Assembly: GCF_014651715.1 (NCBI RefSeq)
Contig: NZ_BMXK01000010.1
Location: 102,928 to 166,927 of the forward strand
Reading direction: 5' to 3'
From: Zhihengliuella salsuginis
GTDB taxonomy: Bacteria; Actinomycetota; Actinomycetes; Actinomycetales; Micrococcaceae
DNA length: 64,000 bases
In this document: in pieces, positions 36,277-45,267 of the stretch
Layout: each line of letters begins with the position of its first letter
Position numbering within the stretch: position 1 is the first letter of the stretch
Notes under the pieces: model-generated
Databases searched by the model: none
Told to the model about the DNA's origin: nothing
What the model saw: only the letters and a program-made list of their open reading frames with translations
Translations under genes and position numbers: made by a program

Positions 36277-37217
36277 CACTTCAGACCGCTCTGCTTGCGC
36301 GTGAGGAACAGGAACAGGAAGGACCCGATGAACACCAGGATGCCCAGCGAGAACGCGATCGCCGACGCGTAGTTGAACTGGCTGTAACTGAAGGCCAGAG
36401 AGAACGCGTACATGTTGGGCGTGTAGGCGGCGTCGATGGAGCCCTGGGCGATGCTCTGCATCACGACGGGCTCGGTGAAGAACTGCAGCGTGCCGATCAG
36501 GGCGAACGTGACCACCATGACCATCGAGGAGGAGATCATCGGGATCTTGATCCGCAGGGCGGTCTGCAGTCCGTTGGCGCCGTCGATCCGCGCTGCCTCG
36601 TAGATCGACGGGTCGATCGAGCGCAGCGCGGCGTAGATGACCACCATGTAGTAGCCGGCCCACTGCCAGGTCACGATGTTGACCAGCGAGAAGAAGATCG
36701 TGTCCGGTCCGAGGAGATTCGGCGCCTCCAGCCCGAAGGCGTCGAAGATCGTGGCACCGGGCCCGAAGCGGGGGCTGTAGAGGAAGCTCCACATCAGCGC
36801 GCCGATGACGACGGGGACGGCGTACGGGACGAAGATCAGCAGGCGGGTGACCTTCGACGCCCAGCTGGTCAGGGTGTCGAGAACGAGGGCTGCGACGATT
36901 GCGATGATCAGCTGGGTCGGGATCATGACGGCGCCGTAGGCGAGGACGCGCAGCATCCCCTCGAGGAACAGCGGATCCGTGAAGGCGCGCGTGTAGTTGG
37001 CGAGGCCCGTGAATTCGGTGCCCGCCGCCAGGGTGGAGGTGAACAGGCTCATCCGGAACGCGTAGCCGAGCGGGATGATCAGAAAGAGCGCGAAGATCAG
37101 CAGGAAGGGCGAGACGAACAGCCATCCCCAGCGCTGGCGGCGCCGCACGAGGAGCGATCCGGACGTGGCGAGCCTGCGGCTCGTCTCCGGGTCCAGCTCC
37201 GTGGCCTGGGTGGTCAT
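36276..37217 (-). CDS. Carbohydrate ABC transporter permease, MalF type
   Basis: A 313-residue CUT1 permease with six helices after a cytoplasmic head, and EAA loop SIYEAARIDGANGLQTAL. AGGAG precedes the ATG. It starts 75 bp after the binding-protein gene and overlaps the second permease by one base. Unlike the MalF homolog at 55074-56699 it has no large extracytoplasmic loop. Confidence 0.93.
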   Translation of the reverse strand: MTTQATELDPETSRRLATSGSLLVRRRQRWGWLFVSPFLLIFALFLIIPLGYAFRMSLFTSTLAAGTEFTGLANYTRAFTDPLFLEGMLRVLAYGAVMIPTQLIIAIVAALVLDTLTSWASKVTRLLIFVPYAVPVVIGALMWSFLYSPRFGPGATIFDAFGLEAPNLLGPDTIFFSLVNIVTWQWAGYYMVVIYAALRSIDPSIYEAARIDGANGLQTALRIKIPMISSSMVMVVTFALIGTLQFFTEPVVMQSIAQGSIDAAYTPNMYAFSLAFSYSQFNYASAIAFSLGILVFIGSFLFLFLTRKQSGLK

Positions 37218-37292
37218 AGTGGTTCTCCTAGTCGATGGGTCTGCCGGGAGGGCGGCGCGGCGGGGTCCGGGACCGTTCCCCGCCGCGGCCGG

Positions 37293-38627
37293 CTACTTCA
37301 GGGTGAAGCCCTGCTCCGCGGCGTACGTCTCGAGGCTCGTCTGGAGATCGTCCAGGGCCGCTTCCGCGTCCTTGTTGCCCTCGGTCATCTCGAAGAGCTC
37401 CTCCGTCAGCTGGTCGTACGCGTAGTTCTGGAACGGGCTGAAGGTGAACCCCTCGTACCCCTGCGCGGCGTCCAGGAAGACCTCGTCGTTGATCTTCTGC
37501 CCGCCGAAGAACTCGTATTCCAGGTCGCGGAAGTAGTCCGATTCGAGCATCGGCGTCCACAGCGGGAACAGCGCCGCCTCCTCGACGCCGATCTTCCAGG
37601 CCTCCTCGTTGCCGAAGATCTCCTTGGCCACCAGGGCGGAGGCTTCCTTGTCCTCGGCCTGCTCGGTGACGGCGAAGGTCGATCCGCCCCAGTTCACCTG
37701 GACCGGGTTCTCCGCATCCCACTGCGGCAGCGGCGCGGCGCGCCACTCGGCGTCCGGGTCCGTGTCGGACAGCCCCTGCAGGTAGCCCGGCCCCCAGGCC
37801 GCGGCCAGGTAGATCGCGTAGGTGCCGTCGACCAGCTTGGTGTTGTAGTCGGCGGTGAAGGCGTCGTCGGCGGCGACGAGCCCGTCGTCCACGAGGCCCT
37901 GCCAGTAGCCCAGCACGTCGCCGGCCGCGTCGTCGTTCACCTCGATGCCGATCTCCTGCGGGTTGGAGGAGTCGTAGACGAACGGTTCGGAGCCCGCCTG
38001 GGCGAACAGCGCCTGGTTGAAGGCCCGGCCGTTGGTCGGGAAGTTGGCCAGCACGCCCGGCGCCCCCTGGGCCTCGAGCTCCTCCGCCGCGGTGCGGAAC
38101 TCGTCCCAGGTGGCGGGCGGGGCGATGCCGTATTCGTCGAGGATGTCCTGGCGGTACAGCATGCCCATGGGGCCGCCGTCGACCGGGACCGCGTAAACGG
38201 AATCGCCGCTGGAGACGTCGCTCCACGCACCCTCGGTGTAGTTGCCCGCGATCTCGTCCACGCCGTACCCGCCCAGGTCCACGAGCGCGTCGCGGATCGT
38301 GAAGCTGGAGAGCACCTCGGCCTCGAGCATGATGACGTCGGGGGCGCCCGAACCGGCCTCGATCGCCGTGGAGAACTTGGTGTACTCGTCGTTGCCCTGG
38401 CCGGCGTTGGTCCAGCAGACCTGGACGTCGTCGTGCGTCTCGTTGAAGTGGTCGACCACCTGGTCGAATGCGGGGTACCACGCCCAGACCGACACCTGGG
38501 TCGCGTCCTCGTTGATGATCTCGTTGGTGCAGCTCGCCTCCTGCGACTCGCCGCAGGCGGCCAGGCCGGCAGCCGACAGGGTCGCGATCGCCGATGCGGC
38601 GACAACCCTCGAAGTCCTCGACTTCAT
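37293..38627 (-). CDS. Sugar-binding lipoprotein of arabinoside ABC transporter
   Basis: A 444-residue family 1 extracellular solute-binding protein. The signal peptide (MKSRTSRVVAASAIATLSAA) ends at lipobox LAAC, which would be lipidated. The mature part shows the usual clamshell features, such as GAPDVIMLEAEV and DSVYAVPVDGGPMGMLYRQD. AGGA precedes the ATG at 38627; upstream in-frame residues include the operator and are not coding. The role as arabino-oligosaccharide receptor is inferred from the GH51 gene in the same unit. No ATPase gene is present. Confidence 0.92.
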   Translation of the reverse strand: MKSRTSRVVAASAIATLSAAGLAACGESQEASCTNEIINEDATQVSVWAWYPAFDQVVDHFNETHDDVQVCWTNAGQGNDEYTKFSTAIEAGSGAPDVIMLEAEVLSSFTIRDALVDLGGYGVDEIAGNYTEGAWSDVSSGDSVYAVPVDGGPMGMLYRQDILDEYGIAPPATWDEFRTAAEELEAQGAPGVLANFPTNGRAFNQALFAQAGSEPFVYDSSNPQEIGIEVNDDAAGDVLGYWQGLVDDGLVAADDAFTADYNTKLVDGTYAIYLAAAWGPGYLQGLSDTDPDAEWRAAPLPQWDAENPVQVNWGGSTFAVTEQAEDKEASALVAKEIFGNEEAWKIGVEEAALFPLWTPMLESDYFRDLEYEFFGGQKINDEVFLDAAQGYEGFTFSPFQNYAYDQLTEELFEMTEGNKDAEAALDDLQTSLETYAAEQGFTLK

Positions 38628-38726
38628 GGCTCTACTTCCTCTCAAGGTGGAAACATCGTTGTCCCTGGCGGCCGCACGCTGCGCGCCCTCCGTCGAGCCC
38701 GGTCGCCCGGCCCCTCCCGCCCACAG

Positions 38727-38754
38727 GTACAACGTTGTACTGTAAACGTTGTAC
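38727..38754. promoter_or_regulatory. Tandem LacI-type operators upstream of arabinoside operon
   Basis: GTACAACGTTGTAC (38727-38740) is a perfect 14-bp palindrome with a central CG. A second, imperfect copy GTAAACGTTGTAC (38742-38754) follows directly. They lie 100 bp upstream of the binding-protein start and just past the LacI regulator gene. Confidence 0.75.
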
Positions 38755-38807
38755 CGACAATAGTGAACGCACCCCGAACCGATGTCAAGAGATTTTCGTG
38801 AGCCGCT

Positions 38808-39821
38808 TCACGCGGTGGCGGTCGACTCCCGCCGGCGGATCTCGAATTCCGCCAGCCGCGTCTCGGGGGCCCGGTCCTGCCCGCCGTCGGCGATGCGCTG
38901 CAGCAGCGTCTTCACCGCGGTCCGGGCGATCCAGCCGCGTCCCGGGTCGACCGTCGTCAGCGACGGGATGGAGTAAGGCGCCTCCTCGAGGTCGTCGAAC
39001 CCCATGACCGCGACGTCTCCCGGGACTGTCATGCCCGCCTCCTGCAGGACGCGCATGGCGCCCAGGGCGAGCGTGTCGTTCAGGCCGAAGACGGCGTCGA
39101 ACTCCACTCCACGGGCCAGGAGGTCGCGCATGCACGTGGCGCCGTTGGCGCGGTGCCAGAGGCCGGAATAGGCGATCAGCTCCTGGTCGTAGGCGACCCC
39201 GGCCGCCTCGAGGGCCTCGCGGTAACCCCTCAGGCGCAGCCCGGCCGACCCGACGACCTCGCCCTCGTGGGCGCCCACGACCGCGATACGGGTGCGCCCG
39301 GATTCAAGGAGGTACCCGGTCGCCTCCCGGGCCGCGGCCACGTTCCGCATCGTCACGTGGTCGGTCGGGCCGTCGAAGATCCGCTCGCCCAGGATCACCA
39401 GCGGGTACGCCACCTCGAGCGCTCCCGCATCCTCCTGCCCCATGCCGAGCGGCGAGAAGACGAGCCCGTCGGTCATGTTCAGGCGCGGGCTCTTCAGCAG
39501 GGCCAGCTCGCGCTGGCGGTCGCCGCCCGTCTGTTCGATCAGCACGACGACGCCGGCGGCCTCCGCGGCCGCGATCACCTCGGCCGCCAGCTCGGCGAAG
39601 TAGCTCAGGGCCAGGTCGGGCACGGCCAGGGTGATCGCGCCCTTGCGTCCCGAGCGGAGCCCGCGGGCAGTCAGGTTGGGGGTGTATCCGAGCTCGGCGA
39701 TGGCGGCCTCGACCCGCGCGCGCGTGGCGCTGCCGACGTTCGGCCGCTCGTTGATGACGTTGGAGACGGTCTTGATCGACACCCCGGCCAGCCGGGCGAC
39801 ATCGTGCAGCGTGGCAGCCAC
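38808..39821 (-). CDS. LacI-family regulator of arabinoside operon
   Basis: A 337-residue LacI/GalR repressor. The helix-turn-helix is at the N-terminus (LHDVARLAGVSIKTVSNVI) with hinge helix LTARGLRSGR. The effector domain has PLVILGERI and AVMGFDDLEEAPYSIPSLTT. GTG start with GGAAGGGGAG upstream. It is directly upstream of the binding-protein gene in the same direction, with its probable operators at 38727-38754 and a related site at its own promoter (39856-39867). The effector is probably arabinose or an arabino-oligosaccharide. Confidence 0.92.
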   Translation of the reverse strand: MAATLHDVARLAGVSIKTVSNVINERPNVGSATRARVEAAIAELGYTPNLTARGLRSGRKGAITLAVPDLALSYFAELAAEVIAAAEAAGVVVLIEQTGGDRQRELALLKSPRLNMTDGLVFSPLGMGQEDAGALEVAYPLVILGERIFDGPTDHVTMRNVAAAREATGYLLESGRTRIAVVGAHEGEVVGSAGLRLRGYREALEAAGVAYDQELIAYSGLWHRANGATCMRDLLARGVEFDAVFGLNDTLALGAMRVLQEAGMTVPGDVAVMGFDDLEEAPYSIPSLTTVDPGRGWIARTAVKTLLQRIADGGQDRAPETRLAEFEIRRRESTATA

Positions 39822-39855
39822 GGCTACTCCCCTTCCGTTGCAGGTGCGATCAATA

Positions 39856-39867
39856 TACGACGTTGCA
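39856..39867. promoter_or_regulatory. Possible autoregulatory operator of LacI gene
   Basis: TACGACGTTGCA matches 10 of 12 bases of the downstream operator TACAACGTTGTA and lies 35 bp before the LacI GTG. Confidence 0.5.
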
Positions 39868-39921
39868 CTCCCTCATCCGGGTCGGCCCGCCGGGCCGCGC
39901 GCCGACGGGGACGCGGGGCGG

Positions 39922-40626
39922 CTATCTCCCGGCGCCGCCGAGCACGACCGAGATCTCGGTGGGGATGTTCTCCGTCTGGTAGATGGTCCCGATGCCCAGC
40001 TCGTTCGCGACATCGCGGGCCGTCGCGGCAGCCCAGTCGTTGTTGTAGTAGACGACGCTCGGCTCCACCGGACGGGTCCAGTTGCCGGAGGTGACCTGCG
40101 AATAGCCGGCCGAGCGGAGGGTCGCGGAATTGGATCCGGCCAGGCCGCCGATCCCCGAGCCGTTGTAGACGCCGACGGGCAGGCTGCGGTCGAGCACGCC
40201 CTCGGACTCGTCGGCGGCGGAGTCCTCGCTGGCGTCGGCCCCGGGCGACTCGTCCACGACGTCTGCGGCATCGGACTCGTCGGCGACGTCCGGATCGCCG
40301 GATGCGGAGGCATCGGATTCGCCGGCGCCGGCCGACTCGTCGGCCGATCCCGATGCCCCGCCGTCGTCCGCGCTGCCGGACGCGGAGGCCGAGACGCTCG
40401 CGGAGGAGGACGCCGTGCTCGGCGCGGCCTGCTGCTCCCCGCCGAAGGTGGGTCGGAGCAGGAAGAAGGCCACCAGGCCGATGAGGATCGCGGCGACGCC
40501 GAAGATCAGGATCGGCCACAGCCCGCCACGACGCACCGGGGCCATGCCGGCTTCGAGCCGGTGCACCCCCTGGCGGTCGGTGTATTCGGGGACACGATCG
40601 AACTCGTCGCTCGGATACTTACTCAT
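39922..40626 (-). CDS. Membrane-anchored LytR_C-domain protein
   Basis: A 234-residue protein: cytoplasmic head, one membrane helix (about 36-59, LWPILIFGVAAILIGLVAFF), an 85-residue Ser/Ala/Asp-rich linker, and a C-terminal LytR_C domain (LPVGVYNGSGIGGLAGSNSA, then YYNNDWAAATARDVANELGI). The family is found at the end of LytR-CpsA-Psr proteins and as stand-alone envelope proteins; role unknown. Its start overlaps the DUF3263 gene by eight bases, so they are coupled. Confidence 0.83.
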   Translation of the reverse strand: MSKYPSDEFDRVPEYTDRQGVHRLEAGMAPVRRGGLWPILIFGVAAILIGLVAFFLLRPTFGGEQQAAPSTASSSASVSASASGSADDGGASGSADESAGAGESDASASGDPDVADESDAADVVDESPGADASEDSAADESEGVLDRSLPVGVYNGSGIGGLAGSNSATLRSAGYSQVTSGNWTRPVEPSVVYYNNDWAAATARDVANELGIGTIYQTENIPTEISVVLGGAGR

Positions 40627-40966
40627 GACCTTCCTTCGATGAAGCGTCTGCGCTACGCGAGGCGGCGCCGGAATCGGTGGTGCGGCTGTCGTTGCTTCTC
40701 ACATCGACTCTACCGGCGGCACTCCCCCGCCGGGTGGCGACGCGGCGACGCGTCGAACGTAGTCTACGCAACCGGCGGACCAGCATCGGATCCCAGGCGA
40801 GGGCATCATCGGTGTCGATGAGCACATTCAGCAGCTGGTAGTAGTGCGTGGGGCTGATGTCGAAGCGGGCCCGGATCTCCTGCTCCTTGGCGCCGGCGTA
40901 TTTGAAGTGCAGCTTCTCGAGCGCCAGCATGCGCTGCTCGACCTCGCCGAGTTCACCTCTGGACAT
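40619..40966 (-). CDS. DUF3263 protein
   Basis: A 115-residue protein. The first 75 residues match DUF3263, a helical, probably DNA-binding domain: [37 protein letters not shown] and [13 protein letters not shown]. The tail is Ser/Arg-rich. I chose ATG 40966 (GGAGGGGGGAGA upstream). It is coupled to the LytR_C gene, and divergent from ung. Function unknown. Confidence 0.83.
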   Translation of the reverse strand: MSRGELGEVEQRMLALEKLHFKYAGAKEQEIRARFDISPTHYYQLLNVLIDTDDALAWDPMLVRRLRRLRSTRRRVATRRGSAAGRVDVRSNDSRTTDSGAASRSADASSKEGHE

Positions 40967-41049
40967 TCTCCCCCCTCCCACGCCGAACACGGATCCTCCA
41001 GTTTAGTCGCACGCGCCCCCGGTTGCGGCCCGCGGCCGTCCCGCGCCGC

Positions 41050-41062
41050 CATAATGGACGTC
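41050..41062 (+). promoter_or_regulatory. -10 element of leaderless promoter (ung)
   Basis: CATAAT (41050-41055), seven bases, then ATG at 41063. An ATG at 41054 overlaps the hexamer itself and is unlikely to be used. Confidence 0.45.
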
Positions 41063-41788
41063 ATGCAGATGGCAGAGGACTGGAAGCACGCGCTCGCCCC
41101 CGTCGCCGACGACCTGGACGCGGTCCAGGCGCGGATCGAGGCCCGCCGCGCGGCCGGGGAGGCCGTCCTGCCCGCCGCTCCGGACGTCCTGCGGGCCTTC
41201 GCGCTCCCGCTGGCCGCGACCCGCGTCGTCGTCCTGGGCCAGGACCCCTACCCGACGCCCGGGCACGCGATCGGCCTCTCGTTCGCCGTCGACTCCCACG
41301 TCCGCCCGCTGCCGCGCTCGCTCGGCAACATCTACGCCGAGCTGCGCGACGACCTCGGCATCGCCCCGCCGGACCACGGCGACCTCTCCGCCTGGGCCGA
41401 TCAGGGTGTGCTGCTGCTCAACCGGGTGCTGACCGTGGCGGCAGGGGAGGCCGGATCGCACCGTGGTCTCGGCTGGGAGCGCATCACGGAGGCGGCCGTG
41501 CGCGCGGTCGCCGAGCACAGCGCGAACACCGGCTCCCCGCTCGTCGCGATCCTGTGGGGCAAGGACGCGCAGAAGGCGCGTCCGCTGCTGGCCTCCGGGG
41601 AGGAGCGCGGCACGACGGCGGTGCTCGCCTCCGCGCACCCGTCCCCGCTCTCGGCGCGGCGCGGGTTCTTCGGATCGCGGCCCTTCAGCCGGGCCGACGA
41701 GTTCCTGCGCAGCCGCGGCGCCGAACCCGTCGACTGGACCCTGCCGCCGTCGGACCCCGGCGGCGCGGTGGCGGACACCCTGTTCTGA
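41063..41788 (+). CDS. ung: Uracil-DNA glycosylase, family 1
   Basis: A 241-residue Ung. Catalytic Asp61 lies in [20 protein letters not shown] and the base-intercalation loop is [13 protein letters not shown]. It removes uracil from DNA as the first step of base excision repair. The start at 41063 follows the leaderless promoter; MDVM at 41054 would add three residues. Convergent with the ThrE-like gene six bases downstream, leaving no room for a separate terminator. Confidence 0.95.
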   Translation: MQMAEDWKHALAPVADDLDAVQARIEARRAAGEAVLPAAPDVLRAFALPLAATRVVVLGQDPYPTPGHAIGLSFAVDSHVRPLPRSLGNIYAELRDDLGIAPPDHGDLSAWADQGVLLLNRVLTVAAGEAGSHRGLGWERITEAAVRAVAEHSANTGSPLVAILWGKDAQKARPLLASGEERGTTAVLASAHPSPLSARRGFFGSRPFSRADEFLRSRGAEPVDWTLPPSDPGGAVADTLF

Positions 41789-41793
41789 TCGCG

Positions 41794-43824
41794 TCAGCGG
41801 CGGCGGATACGCCGCCGCTCGTGCGTGTTCCAGCCCTTGGTCAGCGGGCGGGCGATGGTGTCGCCGAGCACGATGCCGCCGGCGATCGCCAGGATGATGC
41901 CGAAGGCGTTGAAGATCTCGCTGAGGCCGAGGAGGAAGTCGCCGGACTCCATCGTGATGCCGTACATGGCGCGGAAGATCGTGAGCCCGGGCAGCAGGAA
42001 CATCATCGCCGGGACGGCGACGACCAGCTGCGGCGCGCCGAGCCGCAGGGCCACCCAGCGCCCGGCGGTGCCGATGACGACCGCCGCCGCGGCCGGGGCC
42101 AGCCGCTCCCCCACCCCGATGGCGAGCACCACCAGCAGTGAACCGTAGCCGAGCAGGGCGACGCCCGCCGTCGGCAGCAGCAGGCGGGGCGCGCTCTGCT
42201 CGAAGATCGACGCGCTGAAGATCGCGATGCCGACGAAGGCCGCCATGAGCCACGTCGGGTAGCCGACCGTCGGGATCTCCGCGACGTTGATGTTCCCGAC
42301 GCCCAAGAGGTCGCCGACCACCAGGCCCGTGATGATGCCGGCGAAGATGCCGCCGAAGACCAGCAGGGCCGAGAAGAGACGCCCTGCGGCGGTCACCGGG
42401 AAGCCGTTGATGGCGTCCTGGACGCTCGAGACCAGTCGTGTGCTCGGCAGCAGCAGCATGATTCCGCCGGCGACGACGACCGCCGGGGAGATAGGCACGC
42501 TCAGCTGCCACAGGAGCAGCGCGGTCGCGGTGATGAAAAGCGAGGCCAGTGCCACGGAGAAGAACTCCGGGATGCGCCACTTGCCCGAGATCTTGAGGAC
42601 CTGCCACACGCACGTGAACGACAGCAGGGCGATCAGCGCGCCGAGCCAGCTGCCGCCGATGAAGAGCACGAACCCGCCGCTGAAGATTCCGCCGGCGATG
42701 TCGGCCACCCACCGCGGGAACGGCTTCGGCTGGCCGATGACCTCCCCGAGCTGGTCGATGGCCTCGCGGCGGGTGACGTCTCCGGCGACGATGTCTGCCA
42801 CCAGCTGGTGCACGAGCGCGAGGCCTGCGTAGTTGCTCGTCCAGGAGCGGACGACCCGCAGCAGGCTGATCGGGACCTGGTCGTCTCCGGAGTAGTTGAT
42901 GTGGATGGACTGATTGGTGATGTCGACGTCGACGTTGCGCAGGCCGAAGGACGCCGTGACCGCGATGATGCTGGTCTCGGCCTCGAGCGCGCCGGCACCG
43001 AAGCGGAACATGGTCTCGGCCAGGTCCAACGTGAACTCGAGGGTCTCCCGGGTGTTCTCTCCGGCCATGCCGACCTGGACCATCGGGTTGGCGTAGGGGC
43101 TGCCCACGAGACGGTCCACGACCGAGAACGCCTGGGTCGGCGGGTGCTCGGTCGCCAGGATCTTCGAGAAGACCTTCTTGGCACCGGGCGAGGGCGCCCA
43201 CGTCGCCCGCCGCTCCTGCCGCCCGAACGGCAGTCGGACGGCGGGGACCGTCGTCGTGCGCGGACCCCGCGGGGAGCGGATCGGCGTCGTCGGGGCGGTG
43301 GGCGGACCGCGCCGGGTGCGGCGCCTGCTGCGCCCGGGTGCTTCTGTCGGAGGGGTGAACGCGCTCCCGCCGGCCGGGCGCTCCGCTGTCGGCGCCCGGG
43401 CCTCGAGCGCGCCGGTGACAGCCTCGACGTCGGGGCCGTCCGTGGCCGTCACGCCGTGTCCGTAGTTCAGGGCGTCGCGTTCGATCTCCGCCTGGGAGCG
43501 CTCGTCGGCCTCGGCCTGGTCCGCCTGAGTCAGGGGGGCGGTCCGCGGCCCCGGCGCGGCGGACGCGTCGGTGCCGGCCACGGGCACCTGGGCGACCGGG
43601 CGGGTGTAGGGATCGACGCCCGGCTGGGCGGGCCCGGTATGGACGGGAGTGGCGTCGGTCGGAGGTGCGAACGGGTTGTCGATCTGGGCGGTCGTGACGC
43701 GCGGCATCGACGCCGCCACCGGATAGGCATCCGTCTGCGGACGCGCCTCCCCCGCCGAATCGGTCTCGTCCATCGACGCCTCGTCACCCGACGGTTCGGG
43801 CTCGAACGGCTGCGTCCTGCTCAC
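41794..43824 (-). CDS. ThrE-family threonine/serine exporter with long N-terminal tail
   Basis: A 676-residue member of the ThrE family. Residues 1-235 are disordered and Pro/Ala/Thr-rich with basic patches (RSRRRTRRGPP). The conserved soluble domain (about 250-400, GENTRETLEFTLDLAETMFR) and ten membrane helices follow. C. glutamicum ThrE, the type member, exports threonine and serine and is about 490 residues, so the tail here is unusually long. GTG start at 43824 with GGAGG seven bases upstream. It is divergent from the LLM oxidoreductase. Confidence 0.87.
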   Translation of the reverse strand: MSRTQPFEPEPSGDEASMDETDSAGEARPQTDAYPVAASMPRVTTAQIDNPFAPPTDATPVHTGPAQPGVDPYTRPVAQVPVAGTDASAAPGPRTAPLTQADQAEADERSQAEIERDALNYGHGVTATDGPDVEAVTGALEARAPTAERPAGGSAFTPPTEAPGRSRRRTRRGPPTAPTTPIRSPRGPRTTTVPAVRLPFGRQERRATWAPSPGAKKVFSKILATEHPPTQAFSVVDRLVGSPYANPMVQVGMAGENTRETLEFTLDLAETMFRFGAGALEAETSIIAVTASFGLRNVDVDITNQSIHINYSGDDQVPISLLRVVRSWTSNYAGLALVHQLVADIVAGDVTRREAIDQLGEVIGQPKPFPRWVADIAGGIFSGGFVLFIGGSWLGALIALLSFTCVWQVLKISGKWRIPEFFSVALASLFITATALLLWQLSVPISPAVVVAGGIMLLLPSTRLVSSVQDAINGFPVTAAGRLFSALLVFGGIFAGIITGLVVGDLLGVGNINVAEIPTVGYPTWLMAAFVGIAIFSASIFEQSAPRLLLPTAGVALLGYGSLLVVLAIGVGERLAPAAAAVVIGTAGRWVALRLGAPQLVVAVPAMMFLLPGLTIFRAMYGITMESGDFLLGLSEIFNAFGIILAIAGGIVLGDTIARPLTKGWNTHERRRIRRR

Positions 43825-43954
43825 CCAGTCACCTCCCCAGATTCTCGCTTCAAAACCCCACTGTACAACCGGGGGCAGGGCTGCGGACATGCCGGGAATA
43901 GATACCTTCACCACACCGTTATTAGATGCAAACGCATACTTTAGGGAGGGCTCG

Positions 43955-44998
43955 ATGAGTGGGAAACTGCAGCTCGGCGTCGACACGTTCGGCGACATCA
44001 ACGTGGAGGCGGACACCGTCGGCGCGGCGCACTCGCGCGTACTGCGGCACGTCGTCGAGGAGGGCGTCATCGCCGACCAGTCGGGCCTCGACTTCTTCGG
44101 AGTGGGCGAACACCACCGACCCGACTACGCGGTCTCGGCCCCCGAGGTCGTCCTGTCGGCCATCGCCGCCCGCACCGACCGCATCCGGCTGGGGTCCGCA
44201 GTCACCGTACTCAGTTCCGACGACCCGGTCCGCGTCTTCCAGCGCTTCGCGACACTCGACGGGATCTCGAACGGCCGCGCCGAGATGATCCTGGGCCGCG
44301 GCTCCTTCGTCGAGTCCTTCCCGTTGTTCGGCTACGACCTGGACGACTACGAGGTCCTCTTCGAGGAGAAGCTCGCCCTCACGGCGAAGCTGTTGAAGGA
44401 ACAACCGACCACCTGGGCCGGCTCCACGCGGTCCGGACTCAGCGGCCAGGATGTCTACCCGAAGACCGAGAACGGCATGCGCGCCTGGGTCGGCGTCGGC
44501 GGCAGCGCCCACTCCGCTGTCCGCGCCGCCCGGCACAACCTGCCCCTGATGCTCGCGATCATCGGCGGCGACCCGTTGGCGTTCGCACCGCTCGCGCGCC
44601 TCTACCGGAAGGAGCTGGCCGAGTTCGGGCACGAACCGCAGCCCGTCGCGGCACATCTGCTCGGCTTCGTGGCCGACACCGACGAGGAGGCCCGGGAACT
44701 GCTGTGGCCGCACTTCTTCGCACTGATGTCGAAGATGGGCCGCGAGCGCGGCTGGCGCGGCTACGGGCGCGGCCAGTTCGAGGCGGCGATCGGCGAGGAC
44801 GGCAACCTGCTGGTGGGTGCACCGGAGACCGTCGCGCGCAAGATCGCGCGCGTGGCCACGAGCCTCGACCTCGAGCGGGTGGATGTGAAGATGAGCAACG
44901 GCACGCTCCCCCACGACCGCATCGCACGCAGCATCGAGCTGCTCGGCGACAAGGTGGCCCCTCTCGTGCACGACATGATGGCGGATCAAGGACGATGA
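43955..44998 (+). CDS. LLM-class flavin-dependent oxidoreductase
   Basis: A 347-residue luciferase-like monooxygenase fold: GVGEHHRPDYAVSAPEVVLS, RIRLGSAVTVLSSDDPVRVF, and a C-terminal GAPETVARKIARVA. The family uses FMN or F420; the substrate is not predictable. GGAGG lies five bases before the ATG chosen. The upstream region has an ATGC-AAAC-GCAT inverted repeat (43926-43937) that may be an operator. It ends at a 17-bp hairpin before tRNA-Val. Confidence 0.88.
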   Translation: MSGKLQLGVDTFGDINVEADTVGAAHSRVLRHVVEEGVIADQSGLDFFGVGEHHRPDYAVSAPEVVLSAIAARTDRIRLGSAVTVLSSDDPVRVFQRFATLDGISNGRAEMILGRGSFVESFPLFGYDLDDYEVLFEEKLALTAKLLKEQPTTWAGSTRSGLSGQDVYPKTENGMRAWVGVGGSAHSAVRAARHNLPLMLAIIGGDPLAFAPLARLYRKELAEFGHEPQPVAAHLLGFVADTDEEARELLWPHFFALMSKMGRERGWRGYGRGQFEAAIGEDGNLLVGAPETVARKIARVATSLDLERVDVKMSNGTLPHDRIARSIELLGDKVAPLVHDMMADQGR

Positions 44999-44999
44999 C

Positions 45000-45035
45000 A
45001 AGAATGGCCCCGGTCCGTGGACCGGGGCCATTCTT
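45000..45035. terminator. Bidirectional hairpin between LLM gene and tRNA-Val
   Basis: Perfect 17-bp stem (45000-45016 with 45019-45035) with minimal loop, followed on the plus strand by TTCTTCGTT. Confidence 0.8.
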
Positions 45036-45038
45036 CGT

Positions 45039-45115
45039 TGGTGGATCTTACTGGACTCGAACCAGCGACCTTTCGCGTGTGAGGCGAACGCTCTAACCAA
45101 CTGAGCTAAAGATCC
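45039..45115 (-). tRNA. tRNA-Val (anticodon CAC)
   Basis: Cloverleaf on the minus strand: acceptor GGATCTT/AAGATCC, D-arm TAGCTCAGTTGGTTAGAGC, anticodon loop CTCACAC, T-loop GTTCGAGTC, and encoded CCA. Confidence 0.96.
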
Positions 45116-45255
45116 GTGCCGCTGTGCCGTCAACGGGCACCAGAACATCTTAACCCGCCGGCGCCGGGCGGCCAAATCGGCCCGAGACGCCGGGCGTTCG
45201 GCCGTTCGCCCGTGACTGGCGCAGGACGGGCGTCAGAACCGCCGACAAGGAGGCG

Positions 45256-45267
45256 TAGGCTACCGAC
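45256..45267 (+). promoter_or_regulatory. -10 element of leaderless promoter (ktrB-like)
   Basis: TAGGCT (45256-45261), six bases, then ATG at 45268. GGAGG at 45249-45253 lies upstream of the hexamer and would not be in the transcript. Confidence 0.45.
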
